Of a stretch of 64,000 bases of DNA, positions 44,925-56,482 are shown piece after piece. How positions within the stretch are numbered: position 1 is the first letter of the stretch; each line of letters starts with the position of its first letter. The notes beneath the pieces were generated by a model. It did no database searches and had not been told where the DNA came from. It was given only the letters and a program-made list of their open reading frames with translations. Both the position numbers and the translations under genes were made by a program. Location of the stretch: positions 1,130,001-1,194,000 of the forward strand of contig JALRMN010000025.1 of assembly GCA_024760905.1 (NCBI GenBank), in the 5' to 3' direction. Source of the DNA: Plotosus lineatus (Eukaryota > Chordata > Actinopteri > Siluriformes > Plotosidae).

Positions 44925-45000
44925 TTTATTGCGTGAAGCTGCTTTATGATAATATCAACTGTAAAAATCACGATACAAATAAAACTGAACTGAACTGAAC
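44925..45000 (+). repeat. Dispersed-repeat 3' tail
   Basis: GTGAAGCTGCTTTATGATAA followed by AATATCAACTGTAAAA and a terminal AAATAAAACTGAACTGAAC. This is typical of the 3' end of a common fish retroposon. The element body is not identifiable upstream. Confidence 0.5.
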
Positions 45001-45850
45001 CTCATCTTTGGGTTGGTAGTTGCCTGTGATATCCTTTGCAACATAGTAGATGGCAGCACTCTAAGCAGTTTCTTTTTAATACCTCATACCAGTTCTTAGC
45101 AAGTTATTGATGATATGTGGTTCTGCTGGCAATGTAATGTGACTTTAGTTTAATTTGGTTTGATGCGAATTTAAATCAACTGCACCACGACCTTACCACT
45201 ACTGTGCTGACCTCACAATCAGCAGTGCAATTATCTTGAGACTGGTGTACAATGACCTCGGCAGTGCAGCTAACTGGTGACAAGTGTGTGCTGGCCTCTA
45301 GATCAGCAGTGCAGCTGACCTCAGTCTGTGGACACCCACGGACTGACTCCTGGCCTGCAGCAACATCTCATCCCAAATTTGTGGTTCTAGCTTTTCTGGA
45401 TCTGTTCCTCCAGTGGAAATAATGACAGATCCTGACCTACCACAATTTGTTACAGGTTCCAGAGTGACTGAACACAATTTTTTTTTTTTTTTAGGGTCAG
45501 TGCCCTTGGCTCACTTATAATTTACATTTTCAAAGGTTAGAAATAATGTCATAATCCTTGTTTTTCTTGTTCCAATTTTCATTTTGAGGGAAGCGGGAAG
45601 GGACACTCACCTTAAGCACCATGGTGTAACAGCATTTGCTCATTGGTTCCCCCTCCCATGAAAACAGCAGTAAATTTCAAAATTAAATTTTACAAAAAAA
45701 TAAGCAACCACATATTTGACTTTTTATTTATTCATTTATTTATTCATTTTATTTTAATGTAATACACCAGCACTTTTGTAAACTTTGTAGATTTAACAAA
45801 TCCAAATCAGTCATAACAATATTCATTAAATTATTTATTAATTCATTAAT
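45001..45850. other. Unassigned sequence
   Basis: 45180-45340 contains a degenerate internal repeat of about 60 bp (versions of ATCAGCAGTGCA and TGACCTC). The rest is AT-rich, with a T run at 45478-45493. No gene recognised. Confidence 0.45.
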
Positions 45851-45985
45851 TTATCACGCTTCTTTATCCAACTAAACTTTTGGGGAGTCTGAAGCCTATT
45901 TCAGCTAATCCTAGACGAGGTGGGGAACCTGAACATCTCAGCGGTCCATCACAAGGCTAACATACACACTGTAACATTCTGCTTC
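45851..45985 (-). mobile_element. Old SINE-like fragment
   Basis: Decayed relative of the 5335-5648 repeat, with a tail like type A (GCCTATTTCAGCTAAT, CGGTCCATCACAAGGCTAACA). Confidence 0.5.
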
Positions 45986-46085
45986 TCTGAGCTCTAAATT
46001 CCATACATTCCATACAGTTCATCGTTGATTCTGCCTCAGTATATTCAGTTCTCATTCTAAATAAACAAATACCTCTATATTTCAT

Positions 46086-46394
46086 ATTATCTATCCATTC
46101 ATTAATTTTCTGAACCACTGAATCTGAATTAGAGTCGCAGGGAGGCTTGCACCCATCCCAGCCAACTCCCGGCGAGGGCAGAGTACACCCTGGACGACTC
46201 GATAGGCCATCGCAGGGCGGAAACACGTTGACAGCTAAGCAGCTCCTCTTTATGAAAGTCAGCAATGGTTCTTTTACATACAGTTAGTTGCACTTGGCAG
46301 TGACAACCCGTTAAGAGTGGGCCTTGATCTCTCAGCCTTGGGATCAGTGATCCAGTACCTTTACCACCAGGCCACCATTGCCTCAAATTATCTA
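46086..46394 (-). mobile_element. tRNA-derived SINE, tail type A, with 8-bp target-site duplication
   Basis: Head, body and type A tail all present but diverged. The B box is degraded to a GATCTCTCAGCC-type sequence on the plus strand. ATTATCTA flanks it at 46086-46093 and 46387-46394. It is older than the 3483 and 63282 copies, judging by its changes. Confidence 0.75.
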
Positions 46395-46644
46395 CTTAAT
46401 CTAAATTATGCGGAAGTGGGTCACTTTGTTTGTTCATTTGTTTGTTTGATTGTTTGTGTGTTTCTTTTGTTTTGTTTTGTTTTTTCTTCTTATGTCAGCC
46501 TCATCTTTGGTTCTGGTTGGAAGTTGGCCATAATCTTTGTGGTGGGTTTAAATACAGTTGCGTTTTTGAACACACAAATAAAATAATGTGACCCAGAAGG
46601 TGGCCTTCTATTACTGCTCAAAAAAGAAGATGGCTTGGTATATG

Positions 46645-46646
<2 letters not shown>

Positions 46647-46701
<55 letters not shown>
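46647..46701. repeat. GT microsatellite
   Basis: About 26 GT units, no gene nearby. Confidence 0.97.
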
Positions 46702-46703
<2 letters not shown>

Positions 46704-46759
46704 TGGTGATCTGAAGTTGTAATCAGTTTAAAGTCTGTACATTTGGAGCATCATACACA

Positions 46760-46865
46760 GTAAAATCCTTCGTGTTGAATCAACACCCGACAGTGTTAAT
46801 ATGTGTCCATCTGGACTCAGGAAACTCTGTTAATTTAACACTATTTTATTGTGAAAGAAAATTTT
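46760..46865. repeat. Short MITE-like repeat
   Basis: Text ACACAGTAAAATCCTTCGTG, TTGAATCAACAC and CAGTGTTAAT resembles a small fish DNA-element family with inverted TGTTAA motifs. Boundaries are not resolved. Confidence 0.35.
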
Positions 46866-46979
46866 AATTCTGAGTGGAAATGTCTGCAGGCTGTTGGTGC
46901 TGATGGGAATATTTATGGCTGATTTTTCTGACGCCGTGATGAAAGCGCCTTAATGCTTGTTGACTTCGCAAAATGTTGG

Positions 46980-47702
46980 GGCTTAAGGAGTGCTGGCTCG
47001 TAGTTCCAGAGATCACACCCCGGCTAACAAGAAGCCCAGGTGAGTGTGCTTAGTTATACACGCCCGAAGATACTCCGATCTTATAACTGTAGTAGAGACG
47101 AGCATAGTGCAAAACATGAACCAAAAACCAACAAATAAAACAAATTTAAATGAACCAAGAAACAATTTGACTCTGAGAACTCCGCGACGTCGCTCTCTGC
47201 ACAGCACCATCTTGGAGACCTCACTCCAAGTTCAATGTAAAAGGACATGAAGAGTAGTGTAATAAAGTTTATGTTTTTGGTATCGTTTGTTAAACATGCT
47301 ACCGAACATAAAATCCCATGCATAAACATGAACTTAGGTACTGTACTGGAATAATAATTGAAAAAGATTATAATACAACAGTTCAGAGAAAACCGTCGTT
47401 TCTCAGGAGAAAGTCTTATTTCTTCAGAAGAGACATCCAGTGTTTTCTATTGCTTAGCCAGAGAAGACACATAGCGTTTGAGTGGTATCATAGAGCTTAA
47501 CTGGGAATTAAAACACACACAAAAGAAGAGGCTCATTGACAACTTGTGCGTGAATGAGGAAAAGGGGCGGGACATCAGCTCAACCAATCAGGAGAAAGGA
47601 GGACAGCCATTGGCTGAATTTGAATCACATGCCGGTTGCTCAGCACTCAGCGACGACTCAAACCGTGGGTGCAAAACTGCGAATAGTCAAGGGTCTACTG
47701 TA
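46980..47702 (+). mobile_element. One-armed relative of the fold-back element
   Basis: Aligns with 29625-30240 in the same orientation. It has an inverted LINE leader (TACTCCGATCTTATAACTGT, CACCATCTTGGAGACCTCAC), then the arm (TCAATGTAAAAGGACATGAA through AGAAAGTCTTATTTCTTCAG). It keeps the end missing in the first copy: AATAGTCAAGGGTCTACTG followed by TA. The left arm is absent. Confidence 0.7.
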
Positions 47703-48242
47703 ATATATTAAATATTCAAATATTAAACTTAAACATGTCAAACTGGATTTGCATTTTCTGAAATATAGAATGTTTAAAAAGAGCTAAAAGTTAATTAAGG
47801 TTATAAATAATAATGTTAAAGAAGATTAAAACTTGATTTTTTTTTTTAGAGTTGCTTTGGTTTAATATTGTGTCAAGGGTTTTTCAGGCCGATCACTTTA
47901 TAAATCTCCATGATTTACACATTATCAACTCGATGTCATTAAAAAACAATCCAGGAATGAAATAAACTGTTTTCCACCTCCAAGAGTTCACCTGAAATTA
48001 ATGGATTAAAAATATTTATACTTATATTTATATTTGATTGACAAGTTCAATTTTATAAAACATGGGGATGCAGAGTACATGGAATATCATCAGTGTTAAA
48101 TACAAAAAGCAATTTTATCATCAGATTCTCTACAAGATTGATTTTAAAAGACAAAAAATATTAATTTATATTCTTACACTGAAATATTTTATGACATGGA
48201 AAAGTAAAATAATATATTTAAACAGAGACAGAAAGAAATTAA
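47703..48242. other. Unassigned AT-rich sequence
   Basis: No recognised gene or repeat. A 63-codon AT-rich ORF at 48062-48253 is not credible as a gene. Confidence 0.5.
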
Positions 48243-51200
48243 TGCAGCCGTGAGGGAGGGGCACAAACCAGTGTCTCTCGCTCACTCCGGTCCCAAGCTC
48301 TGACAAATGCAGAGGGTGGCGTCAGGAAGGGCATCCGGCGTAAAACAAATGCCAAATAAAATATGCGAGTCACAACAAAGAATGCCATACCGGATCGGTC
48401 GAGGCCCGGGTTAACAACGACCCCCATCAGTGCTGTTAACCTACAGGGTGCTGGTGGAAAGTGGACTACTGTTGGTCGAAGACGTGGAAGAAGGAGAGGT
48501 GGGAGGCGTGTCCATAGGCAGAGAGAGAAGAGGAAAGGCATGAGTCTAGGACTGAGAGTAGGGACTTTAAATGTTGGAACTATGGCAGGAAAAGGTAGAG
48601 AGCTGGCTGACATGATGCAGAGGAGGAAGGTGGACATACTGTGTGTTCAGGAGACCAGGTGGAAAGGTAGCAAGGATAGAGGCCTAGGAGCAGGGTTTAA
48701 GCTATTTTTCCATGGCGTGGATGGGAAGAGAAATAGAGTAGGAGTCATCTTGAAGGAGGAGTTTGTCAAGAATGTTCTAAAGGTGAAAAGAGTGTCAGAC
48801 AGAGTGATCAGTCTCAAGTTAGAAATTGATGGTGTGATGCTCAATGTTGTTAGTGCTTATGCCCCACAGGTAGAATGTGAGCTGGAAGAGAAGGAGAGAT
48901 ACTGGAGTGACTTAGATGAATTGTTGAATGAACATGTTGGTGCAGGAAACAGAGGGGACGAGGAAGTGATGGGCAGGTTTGGTATGCAGGACAGGAAGGC
49001 AGAAGGTTGGTAGATTTTGCAAAAAGGATGGAAATGGCTGTGGTAAATACTTTCTTCCAGAAGAGACAGGAGCATAGGGTGACGTATAAAAGAAGCGGTA
49101 GGAGCACTACATCTTGTGTAGGCGATGTAATTTGAAGGAAGTCAGTGACTGCAAAGTAGTAGTGGGTGAGAGTATTGCCAAACAGCATAGGATGGTGGTG
49201 TGCAGGATGACGCTGATGATGAGGAAGGTGAAGAAGGCAAAGGCACAGCAGAAGACAAAGTGGTGGAAGTTGAAAAAGGAAGAGTGTCGGGTTGTCTTCA
49301 AGGAGGAGGTGAAACAGGCTTTGGGTGGTCAGGAAATGCTTCCAGATGGCTGGACAACTACAGCTAATGTGATCAGGGAGACGGGTAGGAGAGTACTTGG
49401 TGTGTCATCTGGAAGGAGAGGAGATTAGGAGACTTGGTGGTGGAATGAGAAAGTGCAGGAGTGTGTACAAAGGAAGAGGTTAGCTAAGAAGAAGTGGGAC
49501 ATTGAGAGGACCGAAGAGAGTAAACAGGAGTACAGGGAAACACAGCGTAAGGCAAAGGTAGCGGTGGCAAAGGCCAAACAGATTGCGTATGATGACTTGT
49601 ATGATAGGTTGGAAAGTAAAGAGGGAGAAAATGATTTATACAGGTTGGCACAGCAGAGAAATAGAGATGGAAAGGACGTGCAGCAAGTTAGAGTGATTAA
49701 GGACAGAGAGGGAAATGTATTGACTACTGACAGAAGTGTGCTGGGAAGATGGAAAGAGTACCTTGAAGAGCTGATGAACGAGGAAAATGTGAGAGAAAAA
49801 AGAGTAGAAGAGGTGACCGTCGAGGACCAGGAAGTAGCAAAGAGTAATAAGGGTGAAGTGAGGAGGGCATTGAAGAGGATGAAGAATGGAAAGGCAGTTG
49901 GTCCTGATGACATACCGGTGGAGGTATGGAAGTGTCTAGGAGAGGTAGCAGTAGATTTCCTGACAAGAATATTTAACAAGGTCTTAGAGAGTGAGCAGAT
50001 GCCAGAGTAATGGAGAAGTGTGATCGTGCCCATTTTTAAGAACAAAGGAGACGTGCAGAGTTGTGGCAACTACAGAGGGATAAGGTTGATGAGCCATACA
50101 ATGAAGTTATGGGAAAGAATAGTGAAAGCTAGACTAAGGGCAGAGGCCAGCATTTGTGAACAACAGTTTGGTTTCATGCCAAGAAAGAGCACCACAGATG
50201 CAATGTTTGCCTTGAGGATGTTAATAGAGAAGTACAGAGAAGGTCTGACGGAGCTGCATTGTGCCTTTGTGGATCTGGAGAAAGCATATGACAGGGTGCC
50301 GAGAGAGGAATTGTGGTATTGCATGAGGAAGTCTGGAGTGGCAGAGAAGTATGTTAGAGTGGTGCAGGACATGTATGAGAGATGTAAGACAGTGGTGAGG
50401 TATGCTGTCGGTGTGACAGAAGAGTTCAAGGTGGAGGTGGGACTGCATCAAGGGTCAGCTCTGAGCCCCTTCTTGTTTGCTATGGTGATGGACAGGCTGA
50501 CAGATGATGTTAGACAAGATTCCCCATGGACCATGATGTTTGCAGATGACATTGTGATCTGTAGTGAGAGCAGAGAACAAGTGGAGGAAAATCTAGAGAG
50601 GTGGAGGTATGCCCTGGAATGGAGAGGAATGAAGGTTAGCCTCAGAAAATCAGAACACATGTGTGCAAATGAAAAGGACCCACAAGGAACGGTGATGTTA
50701 CAGGGAGCAGAGATAACGGAGGTTGAGGATTTTAAGTACTTAGGCTCAACAATCCAGAGCAATGGAGAGTGTGGAAAAGAGGTGAAGAAGCGTGTACAGA
50801 CAGGCTGAAATGGTTGGAGAAAAGTGTCCGGTGTGATGTGCGATAGGAGAGTGTCAGCAAGAATGAAAGGAAAAGTGTACAAAACGGTGATGACGCCAGC
50901 GATGTTGTATGGCCTAGAAACAGTGGCGCTGAGGAAAAGGCAGGAGGCAGAGCTGGAGGTAGCAGAGATGAAAATGTTGAGGTTCTCTCTGGGAGTAACC
51001 AGGATGGATAGGATCAGGAATGAGTCTATCAGAGGGACAGCGCATGTAAGATGTTTTGGAGACAAAGTCAGAGAGGCTAGATTGAGATGGTTTGGACATG
51101 TACAGACGAGTGATAGTGAATATATTGGCAGTAGGATGCTGAGGTTGGAACTACCAGTCAGAAAGCCTAGAGGAAGACCAAAGAGGAGATTTATGGATGT

Positions 51201-51325
51201 GGTGAAGGAACACATGAAGGTCATTGGAGTAATAGAAGAAGATGCAGAGGACAGAGCGAGATGGAGGCGGATGGTTTGCTGTCGCGACCCCTGAAGGGAA
51301 CAGCCGAAAGGAAAAGAAGAAGTCT
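48243..51325 (+). mobile_element. RTE-A LINE, copy 6, full length
   Basis: Starts TGCAGCCGTGAGGGAGG, like copy 4, and ends GGCGACCCCTGAAGGGAACA plus AAAGGAAAAGAAGAAG, giving about 3.08 kb. It splits an unrelated minus-strand LINE relic at 51330. No convincing target-site duplication was found. Confidence 0.9.
48363..51294 (+). pseudogene. RTE-A ORF of copy 6
   Basis: The endonuclease, 48363-49013, shows LRVGTLNVGTMAGKGRELAD, LCVQETRW and NVVSAYAPQ. The GADFNG catalytic segment is deleted, and the frame jumps from LDELLN to EHVGAGNRGDEEV. Linker 49114-49428 and 49453-50010. RT 50020-50808 has YDRVPREELWY, LHQGSALSPF and MMFADDIVICS. C-terminal part 50824-51294 has LGVTRMDRIRNESIRGTA, RPKRRFMDVVKEHMKV and CCRDP. 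Only about five lesions, but loss of an endonuclease active-site block means it cannot be active. Confidence 0.88.
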
Positions 51326-51329
51326 CAGT

Positions 51330-52155
51330 GCAAAGTTTGAAAGTACCACATCTGAAATTTGTTAGATAGATTCTCAAATAGGGTGCTATATCTGAGTTAA
51401 TATATGTTTTGACATTTAGAAGGGACTTGAACAGTAAATAACTAGAGGACTTAGATGTATTTTGTCGTGGTGAATGCCAATTTTGTAAAATATTATCAGA
51501 TAACCTCTTCTTAAAAACTAGAATAGAAATATCAACATCACCAGTATCCTGTGATACCCAAATGAAGCCAAACCCCAGTCGAAACAAAATATTTTTAATA
51601 TCTGATGCCCATGTTAAATAGAACTGGTGGGGTAATCTAGAACTTGGAAGTCTTAAAAGTCTACACAACAATGTAATGAGCCTTGTCATATAAGTAATTT
51701 GTAGGGGGAACCTGCCACATTCACCTCGAGCCATATTATTACAACAATTTTTGCCAACTTTCAAGAAATATTTACAAGTTTTTATTTGTATTTGCTCAAT
51801 AATTTTACAATAAGTGGTACCCCAAATTTCTGAGCCATAACATAATATAGGTTTAACCATAGCATCAAATATTTTCAAAAGATCTACAAAGGCCAAAAAC
51901 CCCTACTCTCTTTTGATATCTATGGATAGCCATAAGAGCTTTATTTGATTGAGAGACTACAGTGGTCTGAGCCTTAGTACAAACTAGCCTGGGTGTGATC
52001 ACAATTCCCAAATACCTATAATGAGAAACAACCTCCAGCCTCTGACCACACAGAAACCATTTTTCATAATATCTCAGAGGACCACTATTCATAAAAGCCA
52101 TAACCTTTGTCTTTGTAATATTCCCTTTCATTCCAGTTTTTTTATCCTCACACAA
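51330..52155 (-). pseudogene. RT C-terminal fragment of another LINE, clade unassigned
   Basis: From 52155 the text is KTGMKGNITKTKVMAFMNSG, RLEVVSHYRYLGIVITPRL and ALMAIHRYQKRVG. A frame change follows, then LKIFDAMVKPILCYGSEIWG, MARGECGRFPLQITYMTRLI and LGFGFIWVSQDTGDVDISIL, ending near YLTNFRCGTFKL. This is the region after the RT active site of a large LINE. RTE-A copy 6 interrupts it and I cannot find its continuation left of 48243. Confidence 0.65.
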
Positions 52156-52260
52156 GAAACAAATTTATTTCTTTTTTATTGCAGGTTATTTAGTCACAAA
52201 TAAACCTCTGACCACTGAACGGGGTTTATTTTATTATACAAAGCAACATTTATTATTAAA
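52140..52260 (-). repeat. Segmental duplication, receptor 5'-flank unit 3, proximal part
   Basis: Aligns with 26780-26870 and 6205-6280 (ATCCTCACACAAGAAACAAA, TTAGTCACAAATAAACCTCTG). The sequence that would lead to a receptor gene on its left is replaced by LINE relics. Confidence 0.65.
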
Positions 52261-52889
52261 TTATACTTTTTTTCTGTATTGTGGAAGTTTCATCTCACCA
52301 ACTGTCTTGACTGTTAACCACTAACCTGGGCGCCGGCGTTCTCATCGCCACATCACAACTTCTTCCATACAGCACCAGTAACATCATTGTCCTGAGGCTA
52401 ACCATAAATTATGGAAACGAGATAATGGGCAACAGCATTGAGTGTGTAGAGACCGCAGTCCACAATATCAAGACACTGGTCAGAATGGTCAAGGTAGCAG
52501 AGACTGCTGTCCAATTGTGGACAATAGTCATAACAACTAGTTGCCTGGTTCAAGCTGAAGTCAGCCCACTGGCCCAAACTGTCTGCTTCTCTAGCTACAC
52601 ACAGAGTGATTTGCATCTCTCATTCCATCTCTCATAAGTCCATTCTATGTGTCCAATGGCAAAAGGATGCAAGCACGGAATTGAGCAGCCTGCTTGCTAG
52701 CTGCAGCGAGGCCAGCACACTTGCTGCAGTGAAACTTTAAACCTGTGACAGACCCTTCAACATAAACTACACACAAACAGCATTGGGTCAATGGGCAGCA
52801 CTTGCAAAAAGACGGCAGATCAAAGATAAAGCCCTCGGGACCACCTGACCTTGATAAACCCAAATGCCACCACAGCAAACACATCACCA

Positions 52890-53995
52890 AGATAAAGGTT
52901 GTATCATGGAATGTTCGTTTCATGTCATACTTATCAACACTGAACACGAAAGTGAGAAGCTCCAGAGTACCACTCTGCACTAGTAGCTGCAGAGCTAGAA
53001 AGATTGAACATTGATATTGCCTGTCTTAGTGAGTGCCGAATCACCGGTGAATAAGTTTTTTCAGATGGAAATGATATCTTCCTTCACTCTGGAATGGAAA
53101 GTGACAAACGAAAACAAGAAGGTGTATGTATTGCAATGAGATCACACTTTCGTCATCTTATGCAAAAAAATGGAAGGGCATAAATTTTCGCATCATGACC
53201 ATGCACATGAAGCTGAGCAAGAACTGCCGTCCTACCTTCATAAGCGTTTATGCTCCTATGATTAACTTACAGCAGCCCTTACTGCCCTTACCACCATTCC
53301 ACCCAGTGACAGACTCTTTCTCCTTGGTGACTTTAATGCCAGAATTGACACTTATACAGAATCCTGGCACAATGTCATGTGGCCGAATGGTTTCGGAGAA
53401 GAAGACAGTGAGCCTCCTAGAACTTTGAATGAGGTTTGTCCTCCTCATATCAAATCAATCTATCTAGTGCCTGAGTTGTAGGATGACCATTGGCAACCCG
53501 CCATGAAGGATAACGCCCTGGTAATCATCTTCATGGAGGTTTTCTTGGCAGGATTAGTGCAGTGTTTTGCCTTTTCCTTCTGCACGATGCGAACCGATGG
53601 ACAATTTAGAATGGCCAATTGACCTACTGTGCATGTCTTTGGATTGTGGAAAGCACGGGGAGAATGTGCAAACTCCACACAGAAATGCCCAGGCTGGGAA
53701 TCGAGCCCCGGCCTTCTTGCTAAGAGGCAGATGTGCTAACCACTACGCCGAATCTATCAAATTACTATCAAATACCATGTTCATATACGTCAACAGACTC
53801 AAAGGGACCTGAAAAACACCCATGCTCCCAGAAATGTCACATGACCGATTATATAATCACCAAGCAGCACTACAAAAATTATCTCACAGATTCAAGCGTA
53901 CATAGACTGGACTGACCACAAGGTATTCTGCACAAGGTTTAACCTGTGTTTCTACATCTCTACCCATCGCAGACACAAGGATTTACCTCCCTGCT
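52890..53995 (+). pseudogene. Endonuclease of the decayed LINE, split by a SINE
   Basis: IKVVSWNVRFMSYL (start strand with Asn), then IACLSECRITGE-type text (Glu), RPTFISVYAPM and LLGDFNARIDTYTESW-type text in shifting frames up to 53460. It resumes at 53760 with NTMFIYVNRLKGTWKHPCS-type text and ends SVHRLDWTDHKVFC (terminal Asp-His). Many stops. The motif order is that of apurinic-type LINE endonucleases. Confidence 0.6.
53457..53758 (-). mobile_element. tRNA-like SINE within the LINE endonuclease, 8-bp target-site duplication
   Basis: The element is 53465-53750, flanked by AATCTATC at 53457-53464 and 53751-53758. Contains ACGGGGAGAATGTGCAAACT, CACACAGAAATGCCC and a tRNA-like end (GGGAATCGAGCCCCGG on the plus strand, then GTGCTAACCACTACGCCG). 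Same broad type as 5335-5648. Confidence 0.75.
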
Positions 53996-54002
53996 TAATG
54001 TG

Positions 54003-54720
54003 ATATACAGACGCTCCCCAACTTATGTTTTTGTTTGGTTCCGGATGGCCGAACGTAAGGTGAAAAAAAATGTAAGCCGTTACTGTATGTTCCAGTGACG
54101 TATGACGTTCATACTGTACTATACTTCCATAAATACCATTACCGTATCTCATAAAACACCCCTAAATCAATTATTATAAACATATAAATAATATCAAATA
54201 TATCAAATAATATTAACATTAATTTCAAATAAATTAAATTCAAGCAAAATAATTTCAAATATAAAAAATGTAATCAAATTCACTCATCAAATATCAAATA
54301 CAGTATCAAATATAACCTTTAACATTCTCTGTGATGCGATCTTTCTGCTTGTAAATGGTTGCGATGGTCAACGGATGGTCACTTTACGTGAAGCTGAGCC
54401 GAGTCACTTTACATGAAGCTTAAAACAGCCAATCAACGCTTACAATATGTGAGGCACTCCACCAAAAGTAGATCACTTGCTTGTGCTTGAGACAAAGCAC
54501 AGGTTGTCCGGACTTCCGGTCTTTTAAGTGAGCAAGGCGCCGTTGAATACTTGTTTAGTCCTCAGTCTGCACTGATGTGAATCACCAGCAGAGTGGAGAT
54601 TTCTCTTTCTTTTCTGTATTCAGGTTTTCATTCATTTTACAACTCTCTTTGCTTAACTGAGTATGCATGGTAGATTGCGCCGACCCGAGCAGATAGTTAA
54701 AAAAGCAAATAAAAAAACAA
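54003..54720 (+). mobile_element. Possible pogo/Tigger-like insertion
   Basis: Begins TA then CAGACGCTCCCCAACTTATG, which resembles pogo/Tigger-type termini. It interrupts the LINE between endonuclease and RT. AT-rich body with imperfect TATCAAATA repeats at 54190-54320. The matching right end was not found, so the boundary is approximate. Confidence 0.35.
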
Positions 54721-55085
54721 AAGTACTACCACCATGCACAGGATCATGACTCTATGAGCTTCATAGAAGCACTATGAAATGTTTCCCAATTTAAGTCATT
54801 TGTCATTAGCCCAGAAGATGACACAGTTACAATCTGCCACATTGAAAAAAATGACATCATGAGAAAAAGAGAGCATCTCTGTACACTTCTCAACCAACCA
54901 GTCACACCAGATATGTCTTGGAAGACATTGTCCAGGAAACCATCTTACTTGAGCTCGGACAAGTGCACAATCAATGAGGTAACCAAGGCTCTAAAATAAC
55001 TTAAACAAGGCAAAGCACATGGTCCTGGTTCCCTCCCCATAGAAATTCTGAAGATAGGAGGAACAGCACATGCTACAGAACTCCA

Positions 55086-55475
55086 CAATCTGCTTAAGAT
55101 CATCTGTCTGTTTTCCTTTCGGCTTTTTCCCTTTAACTCGGGAGTCTCCACAGCAAATCATCTGATTCGCATGCTTGATTTGGCAGAGGTTTTTATGTCG
55201 GATGCCCTTCCTGTCACAACCCTTTTTAGCAAGGGACAGAAACACACTGACAACTTTGCAGCCTACTCTTTACGAAAGTCAGCAATGGTTCGTTTACATG
55301 CCTCTCACCATAGACAGTGAGAGACATGACCCACCTTTGATAACCCAGTTAGCTGCACTGGGGGGACAGTGACAACCTTGTGGAGAGTGGGACTCGAACC
55401 CCTAACCTTTGGATCAACAATCCAGGACCTTATACCACTAGACCACCACTGCCTCAATCTGCTTAAGATCATCTG
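55086..55475 (-). mobile_element. tRNA-derived SINE, tail type B, full length, with 21-bp target-site duplication
   Basis: The element is 55107-55454, flanked by identical 21-bp repeats (CAATCTGCTTAAGATCATCT plus G) at 55086-55106 and 55455-55475. Minus-strand order is tRNA head (TGGTCTAGTGGTATAAGG, GGTTCGAGTCCC), then the common body. Next is a segment like the RTE-A 5' end (GACAGGAAGGGCATCCGACA-type), then the RTE-A 3' end (ATGATTTGCTGTGGAGACTC, GCCGAAAGGAAAA). Perfect duplication implies a recent insertion. Confidence 0.93.
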
Positions 55476-55974
55476 GGTAGAAGAAAAGCGATGCAAGGAC
55501 TTCAAGAATGATGCAATCATTAAGTTTTTAAAATCAAATGCTGCTCAACCTGCAGATACTATTGTGGCATAACTCTGCTTGCAATAGTTGGGAAACTATA
55601 TGCCTGTGTCAACTTAAACAGAGTTTGGCCCTCCATCATGCCATTTATCCCAGAAGCACAATGCAGGTTTCAGTCCCCACAGACATGATGTTTGCCCTAT
55701 GACAACTACTTAAGAAAAGCTGAACGCAAAATCAGGAACTCCGTTTAATTTTTGTGGATTCAGTGGCAGCCTTTGAGATCGTAAATAGAGAGGACCTGTG
55801 GGGGCTTCTAGTGGATATTGGAATAAAATTGTTAACATAATTCATAGCCTTCTTCAAGACATGCAGGGCCAGTTTTTTGTTGATGCTGAGATGACAGTAC
55901 ATTTTGAGGTCTTATCTGGCCTGATCAAAGACTGTATCCTGCCACCAATACTATTGATTATATTCTTCTCATTT

Positions 55975-56037
55975 ATCACAATCAGAATATCAGAATCAGA
56001 ATACTTTATTGATTCCTTTTTTTTTTTCTTTTTTTTT
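55975..56037 (-). mobile_element. LINE 3' tail fragment
   Basis: On the minus strand AATCAATAAAGTATTCTGAT followed by TCTGATATTCTGA, the tail of a CR1/Rex1-type LINE. It lies inside the RT relic. The same tail type occurs in plus orientation near 63810-63830. Confidence 0.55.
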
Positions 56038-56340
56038 CCTCACGAATCCATGGGAAACTTTGGAATTGACATCAGACATAAAATGGATGTCAAACTTTAC
56101 AACTTCAGATGCCTGAAGATCAGGATATCAAGATATTAAGACTAGATGACTTCCTGGATGCTGATGGCACAGCCCATAGTGCAGCAGTGGCAAAGTCACT
56201 TCAGAATGCAGCAGACTCTCTCAGCGCAATGTGCAATGCCTGGGGATTTACAATCAGTAAACCTAAGACTGAAGTGATCCATTTCAGCTGTGAAGACCCA
56301 CTTCCAGTTACCACAGAGACCCATCAACTCAGCGATTCCT

Positions 56341-56482
56341 ACAGCTTTACCTATTTATTTATTCATTCATTTTCTGAACCATTAAATCTGAGGGAAACGG
56401 ACAGACTGGCGCCCATGTCAGCTAACTCTGGGTGAGGTCGAGGTACACCCTGGACAGCTCACGACGGCATCACAGCCTTACC
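56341..56482 (-). mobile_element. Short SINE fragment, tail type A, with 11-bp target-site duplication
   Basis: A 120-bp piece, 56352-56471, holds only tail A (TTCATTTTCTGAACCATTAA, GTACACCCTGGACAGCTCAC). It is flanked by ACAGCTTTACC (56341-56351) and ACAGCCTTACC (56472-56482). It splits the LINE text YSFT from GGQLSINAP. Confidence 0.82.

Noticed and set aside
48062..48253. 63-codon AT-rich ORF running into RTE-A copy 6
   Set aside because: Composition follows local AT richness; start and stop fall in unrelated sequences.
55381..55454. tRNA-like sequences with A and B boxes in several places
   Set aside because: They are heads of SINEs (flanking duplications, repeated bodies), not tRNA genes; no anticodon arm of a functional tRNA can be built.
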